NCBI GenBank assembly: GCA_029821735.1
Contig: JALGSU010000030.1
Location: forward strand, 1-51,490
Length of the DNA stretch: 51,490 nucleotides
DNA from: Candidatus Zipacnadia bacterium
Lineage (GTDB): Bacteria > Armatimonadota > Zipacnadia > Zipacnadales > UBA5352
Direction: 5' to 3'
Position numbers and translations under genes: made by a program. The notes under the pieces are model-generated. The model saw only the letters and a program-made list of their open reading frames with translations, was not told the DNA's origin and did not search any database. Of the stretch, positions 46,523 to 51,490 are shown in pieces. Position 1 is the stretch's first letter, and the number at the start of each line of letters is the position of its first letter.

Positions 46523-46585
46523 TCAGCAATGCCGTATGCCGTCCGCCGTTCCCCCTTGCCCATTCCCCATTGCCCATTCCCGCCG

Positions 46586-47182
46586 TCAGCCGTTACCAAC
46601 CACTTCCACCGGCCCGTACACCTCCGCGAACATATCCGCCTTCCTGTTCGCTGCCCACAGCTCCAACTCCGCGTCCTCGGTTGCATGAGCCCGTATCTGC
46701 AGGGCCTCCCCGCCACGCACCACGCTCACGTCGCGCACCACGTCGTCATGTGTCCGATCCAGCCCGTCCGCGATGCGCAGCATAGCCGCGAGCTTGCCCA
46801 CGATCTCCCGGTCGACCTTACTCAGACTTCCATACAGCCGGTGCTTCTTCTTCGGCAATGCCTTTCGGTGGTAGCGCGCCACTGCGGCGATCATCGTCTG
46901 CTCACGCGCGTCGAAGCCAGGCAGCGCCATCGTCTCGATCAGCCGCGCCGAATGCTTGTGATGCCCGGTGACTGACACCCCCAGCCCCACGTCGTGCAGC
47001 AGCGCCGCCGCCAGCAGCAGTTCACGCTCCGGGTCCGTCAGCCCGTGCTCCACGCGCAGGTGGTGGAAGAGCCGCCCCGCCAGCCATGTCACTTGCCGCG
47101 CGTGCTCTGGTTCTGGCTCCATCGCCAGCGCTGCCGCCGCAATCTCCCGGACCCGTGGTGGCAGCATCGCGCGCCCTATCAT
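46586..47182 (-). CDS. HD-domain protein resembling the C-terminal domain of Ppx/GppA
   Basis: A 198-residue cytoplasmic protein. The HD phosphohydrolase motif is LLAAALLHDVGLGVS (residues ~56-70), with an upstream helix HARQVTWLAGRLFHH, then GHHKHSARLIE, RYHRKALP and MLRIADGLDRTHDD. This is the order seen in the HD-like domain III of Ppx/GppA exopolyphosphatases. Its ATG at 47182 overlaps the stop of the phosphatase gene (ATGA at 47179-47182). Together they encode what is one polypeptide in Escherichia coli Ppx, so they probably act as two subunits in polyphosphate or (p)ppGpp metabolism. Confidence 0.85.
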   Translation of the reverse strand: MIGRAMLPPRVREIAAAALAMEPEPEHARQVTWLAGRLFHHLRVEHGLTDPERELLLAAALLHDVGLGVSVTGHHKHSARLIETMALPGFDAREQTMIAAVARYHRKALPKKKHRLYGSLSKVDREIVGKLAAMLRIADGLDRTHDDVVRDVSVVRGGEALQIRAHATEDAELELWAANRKADMFAEVYGPVEVVGNG

Positions 47183-48165
47183 CGCAGGTCCTCCTCAATC
47201 GCCCCACGCACACCCACGATCCCCCCCGCGCCCGTCCGGCGCAGTAGCAGACCTTCACGCACGCCCCCGGCGCTGATCACAACTCGCTCACCCGGAGCCC
47301 GTTCCGCCAGGGCCTCCAGCAGTATCAGCCCGCCGCAGATCACCTCGGCGCGCGGAGGGTCGAAGGCAATCAGTTCGCGCCGTTCGGCCAGGTCCACCTT
47401 ACACATCGCCCGCCGCAGCTTGGTGATCACGTTCGCGCTCAGTTCCCACTTGTCTGCCAGCAACGCCGCCGTGCACGCCGTCCCGCCGGCGGCAACCAGC
47501 ACGTCCGCGCCCTCCAGCAGCGTCATCGCCTCCGCCAGCTTCTCTCGCGCGGTCTTGCGCGCAGCGGTGGTCTGGTAACGCGTTGGCGGGTCTGACTTCA
47601 GCCGAAGTTCGCTCAGCGACCGCGCCCCGATCGCCGCGCTCACATTCGGGTAGTGCGCAGCGTTCTGGGTCACCAGCTCCGTGCTGCACCCACCGATGTC
47701 GGCCACCACCGGGTACTCACAGTCAACGTTCACCACTCTCAGCGCCCCCACGAAAGACAGATGCGCCTCCATCGCCCCCGGGATCGTCTCCATCACCACG
47801 CCCGCCTGCTCGAACAGCGCGTCCCGCAGCACGTCGGCGTTCTCCGCATCACGGGCTGCCGCTGTCGCCACGCAGTGCACCTCATCCATGCCACCCGCCC
47901 GTTCCAGAAACCGGGCCACGAAGTCCGCCGTGTCAGCGATCGCTTCAGCTCCCAGCAACCCGCCGTCCGCCAGACCACGCCCCAGCGCCGTCGTGCGGAA
48001 CGCCGCCAGCGTTGTCGCCAGCGTGCCATCCTCCCGCATCGTGGCTGCCAGCCCTCGGACGGTATTGCTGCCCACGTCGAGGGCCGCCACCCGTCTCACC
48101 TGCGTGTCGCCTTCCATCTGCATCACGCTCAGCCATCTCCCATCCCGAGTCCTTACTTCTGTCAT
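47179..48165 (-). CDS. Ppx/GppA-family phosphatase, domains I-II only
   Basis: A 328-residue actin-fold phosphatase. Motifs are AALDVGSNTVRG (residues ~27-38, phosphate-1 loop), VATAAARDAENADV, the catalytic-type Glu in IPGAMEAHLSFVG, VADIGGCSTELV (phosphate-2 loop), and ICGGLILLEAL with VVISAGGVREGLLL near the end. Characterised relatives cleave phosphate from polyphosphate or from pppGpp. The usual C-terminal HD domain is absent and encoded by the overlapping next gene. GGAGG lies four bases before ATG 48165. It is divergent from the tandem P-loop kinase genes with an 86-bp gap. Confidence 0.88.
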   Translation of the reverse strand: MTEVRTRDGRWLSVMQMEGDTQVRRVAALDVGSNTVRGLAATMREDGTLATTLAAFRTTALGRGLADGGLLGAEAIADTADFVARFLERAGGMDEVHCVATAAARDAENADVLRDALFEQAGVVMETIPGAMEAHLSFVGALRVVNVDCEYPVVADIGGCSTELVTQNAAHYPNVSAAIGARSLSELRLKSDPPTRYQTTAARKTAREKLAEAMTLLEGADVLVAAGGTACTAALLADKWELSANVITKLRRAMCKVDLAERRELIAFDPPRAEVICGGLILLEALAERAPGERVVISAGGVREGLLLRRTGAGGIVGVRGAIEEDLR

Positions 48166-48251
48166 TCCGCCTCCACCGGAGGGAACCCTCCACCCTATGG
48201 CGAAGCTTCTACCAAAGCAGACGTCTCGCGACCGTTCGGAAGGAGACCGCC

Positions 48252-48965
48252 ATGCTGCGGCCGAGTGAACACTACCGCGGTAAACTCTTTGTCGTCGAGG
48301 GCATCGACGGCTCAGGCAAGAGCACGCAGATCAGCCTCTTGTACAAGTGGCTGCTCGCTCAGGGATACAGCACGTTTTTCTCCGAGTGGAACTCATCGCC
48401 ACTCGTCAAGCGCACCACCAGGCGCGGCAAGAAGCGGCAGGTGCTCACGCCACTGACCTTCAGCCTCATCCACGCCACCGACTTCGCTGACCGCACTGCG
48501 CGCAACATCGCCCCGCCGCTCAAGGCTGGCGCCGCGGTCCTCGCTGACCGCTACGTATACACGGCCTTCGGCCGCGATGTCGCACGAGGCTGCGATCCGC
48601 AGTGGGTCCGCGACATGTACTCATTCGCCGTCAAGCCCACCGTCGGCTTTTACTTCCGCGTGCCTCTTGACGTCGCATTCGACCGCATTCTCAGCGGCAG
48701 GCCTCAGCTCAAGTGGTACGAGGCCGGCCTCGACCTTGGCCTCTCTGACGATCCCTACGAGAGCTTCAAGCTCTTCCAGACGCGCATACTCGAGCAATAC
48801 GACAACATGGTCAACGAGTTCGGTCTCACTGTCATCGACGCCACGCTGCCCATCGCGGTGCAGCAAGCGCAGATGCGCGCCATCGTCGAGCCACATCTCG
48901 AGGGCCTGCTGCGCCGGCCCGAGGGTTCCCGTTTCGATAACGTCCCGCAGGCGGGTGAGGAATAG
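48252..48965 (+). CDS. Thymidylate-kinase-like P-loop kinase, paralogue 1
   Basis: A 237-residue nucleotide-kinase-fold protein. ATG 48252 follows AAGGAG by about six bases. The Walker A loop VEGIDGSGKST (K23) is intact, and the DRY/DRYVYT motif typical of TMK follows in ADRYVYTAFGRD. It lacks the standard dTMP-binding text and is longer than typical TMK; the lid region reads LSGRPQLKWYEAGLD. It may phosphorylate dTMP or another (nucleoside) monophosphate. Its stop is immediately followed by the start of a second, diverged copy, indicating a working pair. Context with a Ppx-type phosphatase and a ROK kinase hints at a phosphoryl-transfer module, but this is inference. Confidence 0.82.
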   Translation: MLRPSEHYRGKLFVVEGIDGSGKSTQISLLYKWLLAQGYSTFFSEWNSSPLVKRTTRRGKKRQVLTPLTFSLIHATDFADRTARNIAPPLKAGAAVLADRYVYTAFGRDVARGCDPQWVRDMYSFAVKPTVGFYFRVPLDVAFDRILSGRPQLKWYEAGLDLGLSDDPYESFKLFQTRILEQYDNMVNEFGLTVIDATLPIAVQQAQMRAIVEPHLEGLLRRPEGSRFDNVPQAGEE

Positions 48966-49781
48966 ATGCAGGGCCGATATTACTCAACGCCCATTCCCGG
49001 CGCTCCCGCCGCCGAGGAGTTGCCCGGCAAGCTCATCGTCCTCGAGGGCACTGACGGCGTTGGCCGCAGCACACAGACCCGACTGCTGCGCACCTGGCTG
49101 GAAAGTTCCGGCCTCGCTGTCTATGACACCGGTCTGATCCGTGGCAGCCTCGCCGGTCGCCACATCCAGCAGGCCAAAGAGGGCCACACCATGGGGCGCC
49201 GCACCCAGGCGCTCTTCTACGCCACCGACTTCGCCGACCGCCTCGAGCGAGAGACACTCCCCGCTCTGCGCGCCGGCTACGTGGTCCTCACCGACCGCTA
49301 CATCTACTCGCTCATGGCCCGCGCCGCCGTCCGCGGCGCCGATAGCCAGTGGTTGCGCAAGCTCTACGGATTCGCCCTGCGCCCTGACCTCATTCTCTAC
49401 CTCAAAATCTCAATCGAGGAACTCATCCCACGCGTCCTCGCCAGCGGCGGATTCGACTACTGGGAGTCAGGCATGGATTACGTTGGCGAGGAGAACCTCC
49501 ATGACGCCTTCGTGACCCACCAGACCGCGCTCCTCGCCGAGTTCGACCGCATGGCCACCGAATACGACTTCACCGTCGTCGACGCCAGCCGTTCCGTCAA
49601 CCAGGTCTTCCAGCAACTGCAGACTCACGTCAAGGCTGCCGTCGAGCAGATGACGCCCAGCGAGGTACCCTTCACCGACGTGGTCGAACAGGTCATGCCG
49701 CTTGAGCCCCAGGAGAAAGACGAATCGTCAATGATCAAGACCCTCCGCGACTTCTTCTCGTCGATGCTCGACGACGCCTGA
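48966..49781 (+). CDS. Thymidylate-kinase-like protein, paralogue 2, with Lys-to-Arg change in the P-loop
   Basis: A 271-residue paralogue of the preceding gene, starting at the base after its stop (GAGG five bases upstream within the first gene). Fold landmarks are LEGTDGVGRST (residues 27-36), FYATDFADRLERETLP, TDRYIYSLMARAAVRG and DYWESGMDYVG. The Walker A lysine is replaced by Arg34 (codon 49065-49067), a change that normally cripples ATP hydrolysis or transfer in P-loop kinases. It may be a regulatory partner of paralogue 1, or it may bind nucleotide differently. A C-terminal extension of about 45 residues (QEKDESSMIKTLRDFF and onward) is extra. Confidence 0.82.
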   Translation: MQGRYYSTPIPGAPAAEELPGKLIVLEGTDGVGRSTQTRLLRTWLESSGLAVYDTGLIRGSLAGRHIQQAKEGHTMGRRTQALFYATDFADRLERETLPALRAGYVVLTDRYIYSLMARAAVRGADSQWLRKLYGFALRPDLILYLKISIEELIPRVLASGGFDYWESGMDYVGEENLHDAFVTHQTALLAEFDRMATEYDFTVVDASRSVNQVFQQLQTHVKAAVEQMTPSEVPFTDVVEQVMPLEPQEKDESSMIKTLRDFFSSMLDDA

Positions 49782-49880
49782 GGAGCCATCACTTTCGTTC
49801 TTGGTGTCTTTGTCATGCCTGCCATACGGCCCGGTCGTCATACTGTTCCATCGCGATACGGATGAGGGAGGTCGAAACGC

Positions 49881-51257
49881 ATGACCGACGGCAACCTTCG
49901 ATATGTAGGCGTTGACCTGGGTGGAACCAAGATCCTCGCGCTGGTCGTCACCGACGACGGCGAAGTCCTCGCTCGCCTCAAGCAGCAGACAGACCTCGCG
50001 GGCGACGTCTCCATCGCCAACCAGATCGCTGCAGCGATCGACGGTGTTGTCGCTGAGGCCGACCTCGAAGCCGCCGACATCGCGGGAATCGGCGTCGCGA
50101 TCCCCGGAACTGTCGACAGCCGGACCGGCTACATCATCACCGTCCCCAACCTTCAGATCGACGACCTGCGCATGGTCGACACGCTCCGCGATCGCTTCGG
50201 TCTGCCGGTCGCTCTCGGCAATGACGTCAATCTCGGCACTCTCGCCGAATGTTGGCAGGGCGCTGCCCGAGGCGCCGATAGTGCCGTCGGCATCTTCGTC
50301 GGCACTGGCATTGGCGGCGGCGTCGTCATCGATGGCCGCATCCGTGCTGGCGCCGAGGACATGGCCGGCGAGATCGGCCACCTCTGCCTCATGGTCGATG
50401 GCCCCGTCTGCGGCTGCGGCAACCTCGGCTGTTTCGAGGCCCTCGCCAGCCGCACCGCTATGGAGCGCGACATCCGAGCCGGCATCGCCGCGGGCCGCGA
50501 ATCCACCATCACCCACTATGAGAAGGCGGGCCGCCTCAAGAGCGGCGCTCTCGCGTCGGCGCTTGATGACGGTGACGAACTCGTCACTGAGGTCATGACT
50601 CGCGCGGCCCACTACCTCGCAATGGGCGTGCTCACCATCCGCCACCTGCTCAACCCCGAACTCATCATCTTCGGCGGCGGCGTCATCGAGGCGTGCAGCG
50701 ACTTCCTCATCCCCCTCATCGAGCAGGACGTGGCTGCCGATAACATGAAGGGCTCCCGCGACGCCCTACGCATTGTCATCTCCGAGCTGGCCGATGACGC
50801 TGTCGCACTTGGCGCCGCCGGTCTTGTCCGAGCCGAGGTCACTGGCGTCCCCCTCGGCCGGCCGCTTGACGAGAGCGACGAGGAGGCCCCGCTCGCCTAC
50901 CCGAACATTGACTCTGTTGACTTCGGCGTGGTAGTCGTCGACGGCGCCGAGATCGCCCGCGACATCCAGATCCGCGCAGACGGCAAACTGCGCAACCGCA
51001 AGAAGAAGCGGCTGCGCAAACTCTACGGCACTTCTCACGTCATCGACGGCAAAGAGGTCGCCCGCGCGTGCAAGGGCAACCCCGACAAGCTTTTCATTGG
51101 TCAGGGCTTCCAGGGCATGATACGCCTCACCGACGACGCCCGCGAATACCTCGAGGCTCTCGCCATCGCTTGCGAATTGTTGCCATCACCTGACGCCGCC
51201 GAGGCCTACAACGAGGCCGAGGGCTCCAAGGCCCTCATCCTCCACGTCACCTGCTGA
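49881..51257 (+). CDS. ROK-family sugar kinase fused to a C-terminal Mth938-like domain
   Basis: A 458-residue protein; ATG 49881 follows GGAGGT by eight bases. Residues 1-325 are a complete ROK kinase: VDLGGTKI (11-18) phosphate loop, catalytic D115 in GNDVN, GTGIGGGVV, and the zinc motif GH-x9-CGCGNLGCFEA (H167, C177, C179, C184). ROK kinases phosphorylate glucose, N-acetylmannosamine, allose or similar sugars; some are polyphosphate-dependent. Residues ~346-458 match a Mth938-like/DUF498 domain: DFGVVVVDG, ARDIQIRADGKLRNRKKK, KLFIGQGFQGMIRL and a terminal LHVTC. That domain is normally a stand-alone protein of about 110 residues, so the fusion is unusual. A hairpin at 51280-51296 follows. 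Confidence 0.88.
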   Translation: MTDGNLRYVGVDLGGTKILALVVTDDGEVLARLKQQTDLAGDVSIANQIAAAIDGVVAEADLEAADIAGIGVAIPGTVDSRTGYIITVPNLQIDDLRMVDTLRDRFGLPVALGNDVNLGTLAECWQGAARGADSAVGIFVGTGIGGGVVIDGRIRAGAEDMAGEIGHLCLMVDGPVCGCGNLGCFEALASRTAMERDIRAGIAAGRESTITHYEKAGRLKSGALASALDDGDELVTEVMTRAAHYLAMGVLTIRHLLNPELIIFGGGVIEACSDFLIPLIEQDVAADNMKGSRDALRIVISELADDAVALGAAGLVRAEVTGVPLGRPLDESDEEAPLAYPNIDSVDFGVVVVDGAEIARDIQIRADGKLRNRKKKRLRKLYGTSHVIDGKEVARACKGNPDKLFIGQGFQGMIRLTDDAREYLEALAIACELLPSPDAAEAYNEAEGSKALILHVTC

Positions 51258-51279
51258 CACAGCGTTCCCACGCAGCCCA

Positions 51280-51296
51280 CTGGCCCAAAGGGCCAG
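51280..51296 (+). terminator. Hairpin CTGGCCC-AAA-GGGCCAG after the ROK gene
   Basis: The perfect 7-bp stem (51280-51286 with 51290-51296) is 23 bases past the stop codon and is followed by GTCGTTGTCGTT, moderately T-rich. A terminator is likely. Confidence 0.6.
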
Positions 51297-51326
51297 GTCG
51301 TTGTCGTTCATCCGTGCCGTATGGAG

Positions 51327-51346
51327 GGCGGGTCTTTAGACCCGCC
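51327..51346. repeat. Perfect palindrome GGCGGGTC-TTTA-GACCCGCC
   Basis: An 8-bp perfect stem with a four-base loop lies within GGAG...GGCTGTTCCTGTTG flanks like those of the other dispersed palindromes (16030, 46493). It lies between the ROK gene and the transposase start. Confidence 0.6.
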
Positions 51347-51396
51347 GGCTGTTCCTGTTGCCCTCTGCCTTTCCTGTCGTTTCTGATACCATGAAA

Positions 51397-51467
51397 ATGG
51401 GTTGCGCGGTCGCATGGCGAAGGTCAGTTCATGACGGTCCAACTTCCGCCAAGGAGGCGCAACCCAT
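51397..51467. promoter_or_regulatory. 11-bp perfect inverted repeat flanking the transposase leader
   Basis: ATGGGTTGCGC (51397-51407) is the exact reverse complement of GCGCAACCCAT (51457-51467). The right arm covers the last base of AAGGAGG and the first two bases of the transposase ATG, so a folded transcript would hide the start codon. The 49-base interior may be an element end or leader RNA. Confidence 0.55.
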
Positions 51468-51490
51468 GTATGTAGGATTGGACGTGCATC
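51466..51490 (+). mobile_element. Start of a probable IS110-family transposase gene (cut by window edge)
   Basis: Only eight codons are visible, reading MYVGLDVH, after AAGGAGG (51451-51457) at ideal spacing. This is the typical beginning of IS110-family DEDD transposases, where the Asp of GLDVH/GIDVH is the first catalytic residue of the RuvC-like fold. These elements carry non-coding leader sequence, and in some members a bridge RNA, at the end upstream of the gene. The short visible length limits confidence. Confidence 0.55.

Noticed and set aside
48252..49781. Polyphosphate kinase 2 identity for the twin P-loop proteins
   Set aside because: The text follows the thymidylate-kinase pattern (DRY motif, order of segments) better; the PPK2 idea came only from the neighbouring Ppx gene.
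1..51490. tRNA, rRNA, known riboswitches, CRISPR arrays, prophage genes
   Set aside because: None could be recognised by reading either strand; no covariance search could be run, so short RNAs may be missed.

Overview
This is a GC-rich (roughly two-thirds G+C by eye) bacterial chromosome segment, tightly packed and using clear GGAGG-type ribosome sites. Most of the coding space encodes large exported proteins with Sec-type signal peptides: heparinase II/III-like lyases, right-handed beta-helix proteins, SGNH esterases, LamG/jelly-roll proteins, unassigned TIM-barrel-like glycosidases and CBM9/F5-8-like binding modules. Such repertoires, with no SusC/SusD or PTS genes, fit environmental bacteria of the Armatimonadota or the Planctomycetota/Verrucomicrobiota-like and related candidate phyla. 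The phylum cannot be fixed from the sequence alone.

Layout. (1) 1-17.4 kb, all on the minus strand and reading away from a shared intergenic region near 17.4-17.65 kb: SGNH hydrolase, beta-helix protein, LamG-PL10-like lyase, LamG protein, large secreted glycosidase-like protein, isochorismatase-fold protein, heparinase-like lyase, zinc alcohol dehydrogenase, class III aminotransferase, amidohydrolase and the start of an FGGY sugar kinase. This runs logically from extracellular glycan attack to oxidation, transamination and phosphorylation of small products. (2) 17.65-25.6 kb, plus strand: HEAT/jelly-roll protein, LamG-glycosidase-like protein, and a beta-helix protein fused to an SGNH domain that has lost its catalytic residues. 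(3) 25.6-32 kb: lipid kinase and YcxB-like membrane protein; DhaK/DhaL kinase pair; Gfo/Idh/MocA dehydrogenase; hybrid histidine kinase. (4) 32.3-39.9 kb: a 1346-residue F5/8-heparinase protein and a glycosidase-like protein ending in CBM9. (5) 39.9-46.4 kb: a DUF4365 protein of lower GC and a 1551-residue secreted multidomain protein. (6) 46.6-51.3 kb: a split Ppx/GppA phosphatase plus HD protein, two tandem thymidylate-kinase-like P-loop proteins, and a ROK sugar kinase fused to a Mth938-like domain. (7) The window ends in the first codons of what looks like an IS110-family transposase, whose start codon lies in a perfect 11-bp inverted repeat.

Five genes carry single frameshifts (near 910, 7562, 12990, 13512 and 28818); four sit at short G/C runs, and in each of these adding or removing one base restores a family-typical protein and natural operon junctions. 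This points either to sequence error or to unusual decay. A sixth gene, the beta-helix-SGNH fusion, has an out-of-frame internal deletion near 25330. Dispersed GC-rich palindromes occupy many of the intergenic gaps. No tRNA, rRNA, CRISPR array or prophage was seen.
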